Positions 12,552 through 24,296 of a DNA stretch of 64,000 nt are shown piece by piece (position 1 is the first letter of the stretch; the number at the start of each line of letters is the position of its first letter). The position numbers and the translations under genes are program-made. The notes under the pieces are model-generated. The model made no database searches. It saw only the letters and a list, made by a program, of their open reading frames with translations, and was not told where the DNA came from. The stretch comes from Batkoa obscura. Lineage: Eukaryota > Entomophthoromycota > Entomophthoromycetes > Entomophthorales > Batkoaceae. Location of the stretch: assembly GCA_030770535.1 (NCBI GenBank), contig JASVEC010000027.1:248001-312000 (forward strand), read 5' to 3'.

Positions 12552-13064
12552 ATGTCTGCTAATATTAATCAATCTGTTGAAACATACTTAAGTTTAAAAG
12601 GAGTTCAAGGCCATTTTAGAGGCGGTGACCATAACCCTAAGGTCGATAGCTTTGGGGAAGCTAAGCACGAAGCTTTAAAGGTATAAACTTAAGCACACTT
12701 TTTTTAAAAAAAGACTAATAAATAGAACATTCAAGAACATTATGGAAAACCTGGCCAAAACGCTGTTGATATTTTAAAAGCACTAGGTGAACCAGACAGG
12801 AAAGAAGTTCATATCCCAGAATTAGCCAGAGAAGAAGAGGCTCAAGTAAACAGAGATCACGGAAGAATTGCTGGTGGACAAATGGCCCCAGTTATGCCAA
12901 ACCTTGGCCCTTTCATGGGTGGTGATGGTTATGACAGTAATACTGCTGGCGACCAATACTATTTGATTTATGAATGGAGAGGAAAACATGACTATGTTTA
13001 TTTCAAAGTTGATTCTAATACTGATAAGGTAACCAAATCTGGATGGTATAATGCTCTTGATTAG
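12552..13064 (+). CDS. Small conserved hypothetical protein (two exons)
   Basis: Exons 12552-12680 and 12726-13064 are joined by a 45-nt phase-0 intron and encode about 155 residues. The N-terminus is MSANINQSVETYLSLKG, with a HFRGGDHNPKVDSFGEAKHE stretch. The middle holds NIQEHYGKPGQNAVDILKAL, and the C-terminus is aromatic (QYYLIYEWRGKHDYVYFK ... SGWYNALD). There is no signal peptide, membrane segment or Cys. It has the look of a small soluble cytosolic protein conserved among fungi, but I cannot name a family or function. The stop lies just before a run reading gatcgcgaatcttggaag, so the frame end is not ambiguous. Confidence 0.75.
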
Positions 13065-13750
13065 GATCGCGAATCTTGGAAGCGATAAGTTAATGCCATA
13101 TTATTTTATTTAAATAAAACGTGACTGTCTTTTAATTCAAATATAAGGATGTATTAAAGTAATTTATAAAGATATATCATTAGTTATGTATTTAAGCTTA
13201 CTTAATATTGCATGGTTATTGTTTTTATAATACAAAGAATTTTATTGGATTGATTTTTGTACTGCTGATTCCAAATATAAATAGCACAAATATGTACAAT
13301 TGTCGTTAGATGCTAATCAACATTTTTCTCTTTAATGGATAATGTATATAGTAATATAACAATAACTATAGTTTTATAAAAAAAATGTAGATACAAATAA
13401 TCTGTTTAGGTAAGTTTATGCTCAACATTAGAATCGCGAATATACATTAGGTTAAAAATCTGTTTTAAAACAACAACTAAGAAAAAACATAGTAGTATAG
13501 GGATAAAAATTCATACTTGAACTCAACAACATTAGAGAAACTATCATAGCTTAATAGTTTCACTTATAAGCTATAAACTATAATGGGACCTTTAACTAAA
13601 ACGTATAATTATAAAAAAAATCAATAACATATATGACTCTGTTCTAAAGCGCCGAATTGTTATGGTCATTCTTACTTTATCACTATAAGCCAACAATATC
13701 TATTAATAAACTTGAATGTTTATAATAATATATAAAACTACAATTTTATT
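13065..13750. other. AT-rich intergenic region
   Basis: About 690 bp between the convergent small gene and UBC9. I see no gene, tRNA or repeat in it. Confidence 0.5.
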
Positions 13751-14522
13751 TTATTCAAAGCCATTCTCTCTTGCTTGTTGACGAACTCTTTTTATATAAG
13801 CTGCTCTATCTGTTCTAATAAAAATTCAATCACCAAATAAGCGAAAAGTCATAAAATTATCTTACTTAAATAATCTAAAAGCGTCTTCTTGAGCTGGGGA
13901 AGCTGGGTTAGGGTCACTTAAAAGATCTTGTATACCAATAAGGATCTTTGAAAGTCAGGATTTATAAATAAAGTTTTTAAAAAATAATATTTACTTGTTT
14001 AACTGTAATTGATGGTTTCCAATCTTGCTCTTCATTAATTATAGATAAACATACAGTTCCAGAAGGATATACATTTGGATGGAATAAAGGTGGAGTAAAT
14101 ACGCCTAGTATATTTTATTAATTATAATCAATCGAGCATAGCTTTATAACTTACATTTAGGTGGTTTATTAGGGTATTCTAAATGAAAGTTAATAATTTT
14201 AAATTCATATCAATTATTTGCTTACCATTTGTAAATATAATGTCTAATTTATAAATCCCATTTTCCCAATCGGACTAAAAAAGTTATTGTCATTATTTTT
14301 AAAAAATACTCTCATTTTACCCCTTTTTTCCCCGGAATACCACAATTCCATTTCATAAGATCCAAAGTACCATCTGCTTTTTTTGTTGGTCTAGCATAAA
14401 ACCCCTTGAAAAATATAATTTTTTTTTCTATAAATTGCAATTTTGTTACTTACATGTGGATGATCTTTTCTCCAACTTTTACGTTCTTCTGTTAGCCTTT
14501 TGATACTAATTCCAGTTGACAT
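13751..14522 (-). CDS. UBC9: SUMO-conjugating enzyme Ubc9
   Basis: E2 enzyme that transfers SUMO to target lysines, mostly nuclear. The gene has seven exons on the minus strand. The first is 14522-14454 ([20 protein letters not shown]), the second 14404-14321 ([20 protein letters not shown]), and the last ends at 13751 (...[12 protein letters not shown]). The exon-by-exon reading gives the Ubc9 order: N-terminal basic helix, [14 protein letters not shown] insert, [39 protein letters not shown], then the catalytic Cys in SGTVCLSI, then [20 protein letters not shown] and the C-terminal helices. The HPN and catalytic-Cys motifs are intact. All introns are about 45-60 nt. The 155 bp between this start and uS19m is likely a bidirectional promoter. 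Confidence 0.95.
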
Positions 14523-14677
14523 TATGAATAAAACCTGAAATCAATTTAAACTGAATTTTAAATTAATCTTCCAAAATCTAAATTTTGCATAAGTTTTGCA
14601 TTTGAAACTTGGATTCAAGTCGAAAACTGATCCCAAGTTGTTTACCACTTTAACCAAATCAATTAAAAAATATCAAA

Positions 14678-14941
14678 ATGGGTGGCGGTAGATCTGGATG
14701 GAAAGGAGCATTTTTTGTAGCATTCCCACATTTAAAGAAAGCGATTATGGAAAATCAACCTATTAAAACAAATGCAAGATCATGTACCATTATCCCCTCC
14801 TTTGTTGGTGCTAAATTTTTGGTTCATAATGGTAAAAATTATATCCCCATTTCAGTATCAGAAGAAATGGTGGGTCATAAACTTGGTGAGTTTATTCCAA
14901 CCCGTAAACCTTTCAAATATCGCCAGACTAAAAATAAATAG
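14678..14941 (+). CDS. RSM19: Mitochondrial ribosomal protein uS19m
   Basis: Single exon, 87 residues, the normal length for fungal uS19m (bacterial S19 family). The head-domain signature is clear: [20 protein letters not shown], then [20 protein letters not shown] and a basic end ([11 protein letters not shown]). It binds small-subunit rRNA in the mitochondrial ribosome head. The N-terminus [12 protein letters not shown] is short, as in yeast Rsm19, with no long presequence. Divergent from UBC9. Confidence 0.93.
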   Translation: MGGGRSGWKGAFFVAFPHLKKAIMENQPIKTNARSCTIIPSFVGAKFLVHNGKNYIPISVSEEMVGHKLGEFIPTRKPFKYRQTKNK

Positions 14942-17157
14942 ACATTTCTTTTTTCATTTATGTTTTAGAGTTATTTGCGAATGAATGGGCTTTTTGGTAA
15001 CTTTTTTTGTTGATTTTAATTATTATTTCTTTTTTACGAAAAAACGTTTCTATTGTTTTTGGATATTCAATATAGTGTAATTATAAGTATTATACAAAAG
15101 GTACATTTTTAAATTAGAAGTGTTAAAAAAGAGACAGAAAACAGAACAGTGAGTTAAATTATAAGAGTAAATATAATGACCTAAATAAATAACATAGTGA
15201 CAACTAAATCACAGATAATCAAGCAGTCTAGATTTATCATAAAAAAAGCTTATTAAACTATTATTATGTTGTCAATCACTGAACTTTTTTTAGAATAATA
15301 TTAAGTTTTTTAAGTTTTAATATATTTTATAAAATAACTAACATTAAAGTATAATGATAGAATAAGAGGTAACGCTGTAGATTGCTTATGTTTAGTTTAT
15401 TTATGTGTTTTTAAATGAATATTAAGTAACTCTTTTTACTATGGATAATTTATCATCTATTCAATGCTTTTCCATACATGAATAAGTAAATAATCATTAA
15501 CTGTTTTAATTTATAGAAGATCGAAAGTGATGTATAATTTTTTACAACAAACTTATCAAAGTATATTAATGATATGTATGGTAAAATTGATAAACTTAAA
15601 ATGCGACATAATATTTGAAAGGGTACTATAATTGTAAGAAAAAGTAAACAAACAACGAATATTTTAAAAAAATATCTATTGAGTGTTAAAACAAGACTTA
15701 TTCACTAAGATAAATATACAACTTAATGCTTCTGGTAGGGAAAAGCTATAGAAGAAAAGTTTATAAAGGAGATAGATAGATTTATTAAGTATACCTCCAA
15801 GTCCATTACAACCAAAAAAGAATCATATATATCAAAAAACAAATGATCATTAATAAACATAGAGTTTTATGAACATAATCTTTAGCTGAAAAACGATTAT
15901 ATCGTTCAGAAGATATATTATACCTATCAATTTATAGTCTATCGTTTTTATACCTATTCAGTAGTAATTTTTGATTAAACTATACGATATTGGTATCTTT
16001 ATATCTAATATTATATAACATAACACTACACTATCTAATGAGTATATGTTTATTGGTAATAATACGCCATCTACCAGCGATATTTACAAAAACATTATAT
16101 TTTTTAATACCATTGTTAAAATTAGCTACTTTATAGCACTCCATATAAGCCTAATAGGCATTCGTTCGACCAGTTTCAATAACCAAATAAGTTTCATATC
16201 TTAAAAGATAGGATTGAGTTCTATAAATGGATTATTATAACCGGTAAGTAGAATAGTAACCGAAGGTGTAGTGATGTAATTAAAGAATTATAATAAGTAT
16301 AAAGATGACTGAAATCAGCTGTAGTAATCTACTTTTTTTACACTGATAACACAACTTTTAAAATAACCTATATTATAATAAAACATGAAAATACTTAATA
16401 CTGTTAATTTTTACTCAAATAGTTCCACACTTTATAAAATAATGAATACAGGTACTATGTCTAAGTTAAATAGAATTACTTTATTGATTAAGAAAACGTA
16501 AAAGCAAAATATACTTTAAAGTTTAACTAGGGTTATTTTTATTATTATTTGATATATCTTTGATTTTATTTTATTTTTTAAGTGAAATAAAACCTTAATA
16601 GAAGCAATGTAAGTAAAGTGGGAGATTTTGGGTAGGAAATATTGCTAAAAAGTGCTAATTTTATCCAACAACAATAAATGCTTTAAGTTCCAGTTACTTA
16701 TATTTTTTCATAAACAATTGGGATCAGAGTATCTATATGTAATAAAGTTGAATATGGAATTTTTTAAAGTTGAGAAGATCGGATTTTAAAAACAGTAGAA
16801 GATATTAAGGATACTAATTGTTAGTTCTTATAATAAATATCAACGTGTTATGTTTAAAATTCCAGTTCGATTTTTGACAGTATCATCATTATAATGTCAG
16901 CTGAAAACTGCAATGCAAGTTTTAAGTTTTTAATTTTTATTACAATTTAGTCTTAAAATTTAATCAATAAAATCACATCCTTTCCTTATTTTCACTTTTT
17001 AATTCGCTTCTATCAGCTTAGTCCAAAAAATCGATAAAAGTGACTACTTTTTTCTAAAACCAAATATCCACACTAACCAATCGTCAATAAATTAAAATCT
17101 TTTTATTTTCAAAAATAAATTATCTTATTTCAAATTTATCACTTTTAGTTCTAAAAG
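14942..17157. other. Gene-free AT-rich interval
   Basis: About 2.2 kb with no supportable reading frame, RNA gene or clear repeat. The last few hundred bases presumably carry the promoter of the macro-domain gene at 17158. Confidence 0.5.
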
Positions 17158-18072
17158 ATGACTCCAACAAACATAGTAAATTTCAATGAAATACCTAATT
17201 GGGGTAACAATTCCTTAAGTTTCAATCATCATGATGATGATTTTAAAGTCCAATTTTATTGTTTATCAAATGATAATGATTCTTCCTTGTCTCAACCCAC
17301 TACTTTAAGTTATCCGATTGTAATCGATACGGATGAAGAAGAAGAAGAAGAAGAAGAGGAAATAGTATTTTCCCAGCGACGTTCATTATTACCTACCACA
17401 GCAAGAATGCTCACAAGACCAAGACGTACCACCATGAATTCCAATTCCAATTCCAATTCCAATCAAACCAACTATCCTATCCTACTACCAAAAACTGTTG
17501 TTTATGAACCCGATTTTGAAATCAATTCTAAAGTATCCATATGGCAAGGGGATATTACAAAACTCCGAATTGATTGTATTGTAAACGCTACAACCTTTGA
17601 AATTTTACATGGTTCTGGTGTCACCCGAGCTATAATAACCGCTGGTGGACCAGATCTTATAGCTGAATGTCGAAAAATTGGTGGATGTGGAGCAGGTGAT
17701 ATTTGTGTAACTAAAGGTTATCGATTACCATGTAAATTTGTATTACATACTGTTGGACCATCAAGTGAAAATGAGCGATTATTAAAACAATGTTATTGGA
17801 AATGTCTGGATCAATTGGAGAAATTAAAACCAATGGGGAAATCCATTGCTTTCCCTTGTATTTCCACAGGGGTTAAAAGGTATCCAAACCCAGCAGCGGC
17901 GCATGTAGCGTTAAAAACGGTAAGTGAATGGCTAAGACAACATCCTGAAAGTTGTGTAAAGAGAGTGGTATTTTGTACTTTTTTGGAGTTGGATAAAGAT
18001 ATTTATAATGAACTTATTGCCATTTATTTCCCTCCCGCTTTGCCTAGATTTGATACCTATGAGTTACATTAA
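17158..18072 (+). CDS. Macro-domain protein 1 (MacroD-like, altered active site)
   Basis: Single exon, 304 residues. Residues 1-120 are poorly ordered, with an acidic Glu run (about 62-70) and an Asn-Ser repeat encoded by a 6-bp tandem repeat. A macro domain fills about 125-300: KVSIWQGDITKLRIDCIVNA, then GSGVTRAIITAGGPDLIAEC, GGCGAGDICVTKGYRLP, VLHTVGP, AFPCISTGVKRYPNPAAA and WLRQHPESCVKRVVFCTF. The fold and ADP-ribose-binding GDIT, HTVGP and STG loops are kept. MacroD hydrolases usually have NAAN, GGGGVD and STGxxGYP. Here these read NATT, HGSGVT and STGVKRYP, so the catalytic Asn/Asp are absent. I infer binding of ADP-ribose or a related ligand rather than ordinary hydrolase activity. A paralogue lies at 40095-40922. 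Confidence 0.88.
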   Translation: MTPTNIVNFNEIPNWGNNSLSFNHHDDDFKVQFYCLSNDNDSSLSQPTTLSYPIVIDTDEEEEEEEEEIVFSQRRSLLPTTARMLTRPRRTTMNSNSNSNSNQTNYPILLPKTVVYEPDFEINSKVSIWQGDITKLRIDCIVNATTFEILHGSGVTRAIITAGGPDLIAECRKIGGCGAGDICVTKGYRLPCKFVLHTVGPSSENERLLKQCYWKCLDQLEKLKPMGKSIAFPCISTGVKRYPNPAAAHVALKTVSEWLRQHPESCVKRVVFCTFLELDKDIYNELIAIYFPPALPRFDTYELH

Positions 18073-18690
18073 GAAAATAGGAGAGAGTGCCATTTTTTAT
18101 TTGTTTATAGGGAGTATGCTATTTTTATTTTTATTATGCTATTTTTTCTATGCAGTGTTTTTTATATACCTAGTAAATGTGTTTTTTTATATATCTAGTA
18201 AATGTGTTTTTTGGGCTTTTTATGTTAATAGTTTTTTTTAGCACTATATTATATTATTATTTATCTTGTATTATTATTAGTATTTATATTTTATTCTATT
18301 GTATTGTCAATATTGCATTATGGTTATTTTATTCAATCAGTACTTATTTAGTTAAGCTAAAATTGAATTTGATGAAATTGAGATTAAGAATTAATTCTAC
18401 AGAATAAGAAATATAAGAAATATTCTTTAAGTTTGTTTTATTGAAATTGTTAAGTTTATTTATTATATTGAAATTTATATCAATAGCAGTAGTAATAGAT
18501 AGTATAAGAAAGAGATAGTAAATAAAAGTATTTTTTAGATTACGTTTTGTTACTTTGAGATTTCCAATTGATAAATTAATTAGTATATTAGTATTTGTTT
18601 TCTAGTTTCATTGAATTTTCCACTTTTTAAGTACTATTGAATGGAAAAATTGTTAAATAAAATTATCAAATAAAAAAAAGGCATGTCCAT
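18073..18690. other. T-rich downstream region
   Basis: Very T-rich sequence after the macro-domain gene. It includes a short direct duplication of about 27 bp near 18158-18211 built on tatatatctagtaaatgtg. Overlapping hydrophobic frames here are by-products of the T-rich composition. Confidence 0.5.
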
Positions 18691-18698
18691 ATAGAAAC

Positions 18699-18864
18699 TA
18701 TTACACTAGGAGAGGTCTCAGGTAGTTAATCCCGAAACCTATTTTATTTAGTAAAACACAATGAGATTTTTTTTAAATAAAGTAAATAGATTTTTGTGCT
18801 TTACTAAATAAATCAAGTTTCGCGAGTAACTTAACTATCTGAGACCTCTCCTAGTGTAGTAAAA
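18699..18864. mobile_element. Fold-back (palindromic) MITE
   Basis: Almost the whole 166 bp is an imperfect palindrome. The left arm begins tTACACTAGGAGAGGTCTCA and the right arm ends TGAGACCTCTCCTAGTGTAg. Inner parts (gtttcg..., tttagtaaaRcaca...) also pair. There is no coding capacity. TA next to both ends is compatible with a TA target duplication, but the ends themselves are palindromic, so this is not proof. Confidence 0.85.
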
Positions 18865-18987
18865 TCTTTAATATTTTAAAAAATATTTTTATCCTCTTAT
18901 CCTCCTCATCCCTGGAATCTTGATTATTTCCAACTTAGTAATTTTTATAATTATAAATATTGTAATTAATTGGAACAATTCCTATTC

Positions 18988-19154
18988 TTAAAATTAGTTG
19001 CATTTAGATGCCTTTACTTTATTTTAATTTGTTACTAATTTCTTTTATAACAAATATATAAATAACACATTACATAAGCTTAATAAATTTAATGTAAAAG
19101 AAATTAATAACAAATTAAAATAAAGTAAAGACATCTAAATGCAACCAATTTTAA
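18988..19154. mobile_element. Fold-back MITE with TTAA ends
   Basis: A 167-bp element whose two arms of about 57 bp pair almost perfectly. Each outer end reads TTAAaattRgttgcatttag and runs inward through tttactttattttaatttg. TTAA at each outer edge suggests a piggyBac-like TTAA target duplication. There is no coding capacity. It lies 124 bp from the other fold-back element, just upstream of the Zn2Cys6 gene. Confidence 0.82.
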
Positions 19155-19317
19155 CAAATAAGATCATTTTATTGAAAATTCGGAGTTGATTTAGATTTAG
19201 CAATTTTTTAATGTTTACTTTTTTAATTACTTAAAAGTGGAACTATTCATTTTTACTTTCAAAAGGTGGAATATAAAAGTAGATCATCTACAAATAACAT
19301 AAAAATTAACTAACTAA

Positions 19318-21651
19318 ATGGATAAGGTAAATACTGGCTATTAATACTCTTATTTTATAATAAAACATGGAGCATTCCACAATCTCATTACCTTTTCTCA
19401 TATCAATTTAATCTTCTTATAGCTTCCCAAACCCATTCAAAGCTATGATATTATATTGCCTTTTGCTGTAACAAATAATCGAGAAAAAAGAGGAAGAGCA
19501 TGTGATATGTGTTATTCACGTAAAGTGAAGTGTGATAAAATATTGCCCAATTGTGGTAACTGTAGTAAAGGAAAAATAGCTTGCACTTATTTTCGAGCTG
19601 AAGGACAAAGGTATCATATTGGAAGACCAATAAATAGTCGGAATAAAAAAGAAGGAAATGAAAATAAGGAGATTGAGAGAAGGATGAAGGGTGTTAAGGT
19701 AAGAAAAAAGAGTTTATATTAATAGATTAAATTAAAGTTTTATTTATATATTATATAATTTATTATCGTTATTATTTAGAATGGACATTCAATAACAATA
19801 ACAAGTAGAAGAGGAGAATTAAATTTACCAAAAAAACAAATTACATTATATAAAGTATTAAATCCAATGCCAAAAAATGAACGTTTTTTCTTTCAATTTT
19901 CCAATTATTCTTTAGGTAAATCAACTGTTATATTAAGTGATAATGGAGAAGGAGTGTTTTTTGGAAATAGTCCAGCATCTTATGCATTATCATCTAATCC
20001 ACATGCTTTACGTACATTATTAATATTAATTAATAATCCAGAATATGAAAGTAAAATAGACAATTTGTTCTATTCTAGTAAAAATATTAAAAAGTTTTTA
20101 AAAATGGATTCAATATTAAATAATCATCAAAACATTAATTTATTTAGTTTATTATCTAATGAAATGATATATCAACTAATTGAATCCTATTTTTATCATT
20201 TTAATTCAGGATATTCTTTATTAAATCGTAAAGTATTTGATTATTGGATGAAAAACAAAATGAATTCTTCAATTCAATTCTTATTTTCAACTGTATTATT
20301 AACTGCTAGCGGATATTTCAATATTAAATCATATATACCAAGATTAGGTTTATTATTTGCTAAAAATTCAATAACATTATTGAAGCCAATCTATTTAAAA
20401 CCAAGTTTATCAACAATACAAGGTTTAATTATTATGTCTCATTATCCATCTACTATATTAGATGATAATACAGCTCAATACGGATGGACATATCATAGTT
20501 TAGCTATTAAAATGGCTATAAATATTGGGTTACATTTACCAAGCCCTAATTTACCTTCATATTTACAAGAATTAAGAAGAAGAACAATGTGGTCTTTATT
20601 TTGTAATGATGTATTATTTCGATTATGTGTTGGAAAAAATCAAATGATTGCATTGAATCAATTATTTATTAATATGCCTCAATTAAATGAAATATTAGAT
20701 AGTAGTGAACAATGGTTTAATCCGTTATGGCCAGAATCTCCATCCCCGTTAAGAAGAGTTAAAGCTATTGAAGCAAGAATTTTATTTTTTAAAATTGCTT
20801 ATAAAATGCTAACTATTCATTTAAATTATAAAGATAAATTTAAACCATTTTCATTAGCTAATTGTACTTTAATGCCTTTAGGTTGGAATTTGTCCAAAAG
20901 TGTATTAAAATTGCCATTATATAATCAATTTCTAATAGAAACAAAAGTATTAGAAAAAAAATTACATAGTTGGTATTTATCTCATCATCCTTTAAGACAA
21001 CGAAGAGTACCTAAAGCAGAAAAAAATTCAATAATAATACCACATCGTAAAGATATGTATGCTTTCCTTGGATCTTTACATTATATTTATTTATTAGTAG
21101 AATTATATCGACCTCATTTTATATTAGATTTACCATTTTATTTTAAAGATATGGAATTATTTTATAAAGCTATTAATGAACCAGAAAGTTATCCTATTAA
21201 TGAATTTCTTCAATTACCAAATTGTTTAAAACCGTTAATTGCTTCCTATTTAGGTTGTTATTATATAGTTGAAAGAAGATTTGATTTTTTTCATATCGGG
21301 GTACCTTATAAATGGTGGTGGTTATTTAATTTTTATTTAACTTTACATTATTATTTAGAAAGACCTTATAAAAATGATGATAGAAGTAATAATAATAATA
21401 ATAATAATAATCAACAACAAAATACACAATATAGTCAACAGAATAATAAACAAGGAAAGAATTTAATTGAAGAAATAAAAGAAGATAATATGGATTTATT
21501 ATTAATTAGTAAAATTATTAAAATAATGAAAGGAGTTTATAAAATATTAATGGAAGGTGCTGATCGATTTGTATTAGCTAATGATATCTTTTCAGTATTA
21601 AAAATGTTCCCTATATCTTTAGATCCTATTCAATTTCAATCTAAAAATTAA
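19318..21651 (+). CDS. Zn2Cys6 fungal transcription factor
   Basis: Three exons (19318-19326, 19423-19698, 19780-21651) encode about 718 residues. The first exon is only nine bases (Met-Asp-Lys); the splice into cttcccaaacc keeps the frame and there is no other ATG before the zinc cluster. The binuclear cluster at about residues 30-57 is C-DM-C-YSRKVK-C-DKILPN-C-GN-C-SKGKIA-C, followed by a basic linker (RPINSRNKKEGNENK). The large third exon carries a fungal_trans-type middle region (YQLIESYFYHFNSGYSLLNR, TYHSLAIKMAINIGLHLPS, RRRTMWSLFCNDVLFRLCVG). A polyAsn/Gln run lies near residue 610. It is a nuclear transcription factor; the regulon is unknown. It ends 27 bp from the stop of the convergent SUN gene. 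Confidence 0.9.
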
Positions 21652-21678
21652 ATTCCATTATTCATATTATTATTAATT

Positions 21679-24034
21679 TTATTTTTTATTTAAATCAAAA
21701 TAATCTACTTCATCTATATCTTCTTCATTTTCTTCATTAATTGTATAATTTATAGGTGAATTGTTTAATGAATTTAATTGTAAATCTAAATATTTTGGAT
21801 GAGGAGTAGGTATTCTATCTATCGAAATTTCCGATGTTTCAGGTGATGGATAATTATTTAAATAAAATTCATTTTCACTATTATTATTATTATTATGATT
21901 TTGATTATTATTATTGTGTTCTTGATTTTCAAGTGTTTGTATTAAATTATTGACATCTTCATTATTAATATTATTCAATTCATTTTCATTAAAATTTAAA
22001 TTTCTTACTTCCTCTTCAAACTGTAATCCAGTAGCTGAATTTGGTGGTGTTAATTGCCACCATAGAGTATTATTATTTGCATTATTTCTAATATCTAATT
22101 GATTAATTGAGGAATTATATAATTTAGCTAACAACAGTAACAACACAACAATAAATAATACAGCTAATTGAGCCAATTGTAATCTTTTACCAAATCCCAC
22201 TTCATTTTTCAATACATTGAATTTTTTTTCCAATATATTAATTTCAAGTTTTCTTTTATTATTCATATTTTCTACTTGATCTCCCATTTTTTCCCATAAT
22301 TCTTCCTGTTTGATTTTAATTTGTTGAAATTGTAAGTAAATTAATGTATTTAATTCTTTAAACCCTAGTTGAAATTGAGTTAATTGATGTTGATCAATTT
22401 CCATAAATAAATTATTAAATGTTGTTGCTTGATTATCAATATACGCTTGTAATAACTGATAATTCGATTCAAGATTTATTAAACGTCGATTTAGTGCTCG
22501 GAATACATTTTCAGGTCCATTATTATTATTGTTTTTATTATTACTATTTTTACTATTATTGTTACCATTATTATTGTTTATATTTTCACCATCCGTAGGT
22601 TCCGGTTGTTTTATATTATCTTCACTTTCACTCATTTCTGTTAATATATCTTGAAATTTACTCTCTGTTGTTAAACTACTCATAGTTTTAAATTCTTCTT
22701 CAGTATTACTTTCTTTTTTAAATTTCGTTTTTCCCATATTATGATTTAATTTTAAACTATCAGTATAACTTAAAATAGCTTTACAATATTTTAGTTTAAA
22801 TAATTGTTTCAATTGATATTTATCATAAGGGGTTATAGCATAACTTATTTTGGGTTCAAAATTAAATAAATGAATTAATTTTTTTTTACAACATTGAGTA
22901 CTACTAGTGGGTATTATTGGTAAATTATTAAAACTGGTGGTTAAATGAGGGCTTTCTATAAATTGTAAGATATTATTTTGTTGATTCTCAAATGTTTCGG
23001 ATTTTGTTTTAATACTCTTACTCTTATTTTCAATTACCTTTATTTCCTCTTCTTTATTTTCTCTAATATCTCCAATCTCTTCTTCATTATCATTAGTTCC
23101 TTCATCTTCCATAGATACTACCTCAAAATTTTCTTTTTTTATTAATTGGGTTTCTGGTTCTTCTGGATTATTTAAAAATCCCGCTAACATAGTAGGACCA
23201 AATACTTTAATTTCGGATATAGGACAATAATATTCATTGCCATAATGAGATTTGAATTCAATCTTAAGGTATTTCATATAGCCTTTAACATTCACATCAA
23301 ATGCCTAAATTAAAAAATAGAAACCAATTGATTAATTTAATTGATTTAATTTATTATGATTTATGATATATTTTTTTACCTGAAAATTTTTAATATTTAA
23401 GGCTTCAAAAGAACCGGCAAAATACCAATCTTCTTTTTGGGGTGGATAAGTAGCTGAAGCATATAAATCAAATCGTTTAAATGTGGATGAAAAAAATTCA
23501 AAATTAGCTAATAATAAGGTTTGTATTTCTATTTCTTGACATAATTCTACAACTATATATCTTTCACTGGAGCATTTATCTAATAGATAGCGATCTTTAT
23601 TCTTGTCTAAGATAGCGCTTGGATTGCGTGAAGAAGGATTCGTAGACATTATATTAGCTGCACAATCTTTTGATGCATAGTTAAATCGATCTTTAGGTCC
23701 TTTATATGAATAGCCAATGTATAATTCATGAATGCTTTGTTTATCTTCACCGGTTTTTGAAGACTCTTTGGATGTATTCGGTTTGGTTTTAAAATCGGAA
23801 GTTATATCTGTGATTTTTTTAATATATTCTTCAAAGGAAGGGAGTATTGAGTCCCAATTTTTTAAATAATTTATTGTACTTTTGATTGGTTTGGTTAATG
23901 AAGCTAGATCTTTTATCACAGTTGATGTCTAGAAAGTGTTAGTGGTTACATAATGGTAGAAGAGGAGTTACCTGCTGACTAATGGTTAATTGTAAATAAG
24001 TTAATTGTAAATATAAGATTATTTTATAATTCAT
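21679..24034 (-). CDS. SLP1: SUN-domain ER/nuclear-envelope protein, Slp1/SUCO type
   Basis: Three exons on the minus strand (24034-23972, 23928-23380, 23304-21679) give about 745 residues. Exon 1 is a signal peptide (MNYKIILYLQLTYLQLTISQ). A SUN-like domain covers about residues 95-245: RFNYASKDCAANIMSTNPSS, DRYLLDKCSSERYIVVELCQ, LLANFEFFSSTFKRFDLYAS, YMKYLKIEFKSHYGNEYYCP, SEIKVFG. This mid-molecule SUN domain, followed by a coiled coil (about 470-580) and a late transmembrane helix (LAVLFIVVLLLLLAKLY), is the Slp1/Osteopotentia (SUCO) layout. Yeast Slp1 acts with Emp65 to protect folding ER proteins and helps localise Mps3. PolyAsn tracts flank the coiled coil. The second intron is 75 nt. 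Confidence 0.88.
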
Positions 24035-24296
24035 GATTAATAATAATAAAATAAAATTTAAAATTGGTCAATATTTTGATTAATGCTTTTTAAAACTTGG
24101 CATTTATTTTAAATGATTCCAATTTTAACCAATCAATTTTTGAAATTCAATAAATTAAAAAATATCAATATTAATAATAATCAATGATTTATTACAAAAT
24201 ACTAATCATTTAAAATAGAACTTTATTTCTTAAGCAAATATAAATAAGTTTTTCAAATATGATAACAGTAATATATATACAAAATTTAATTACAGC

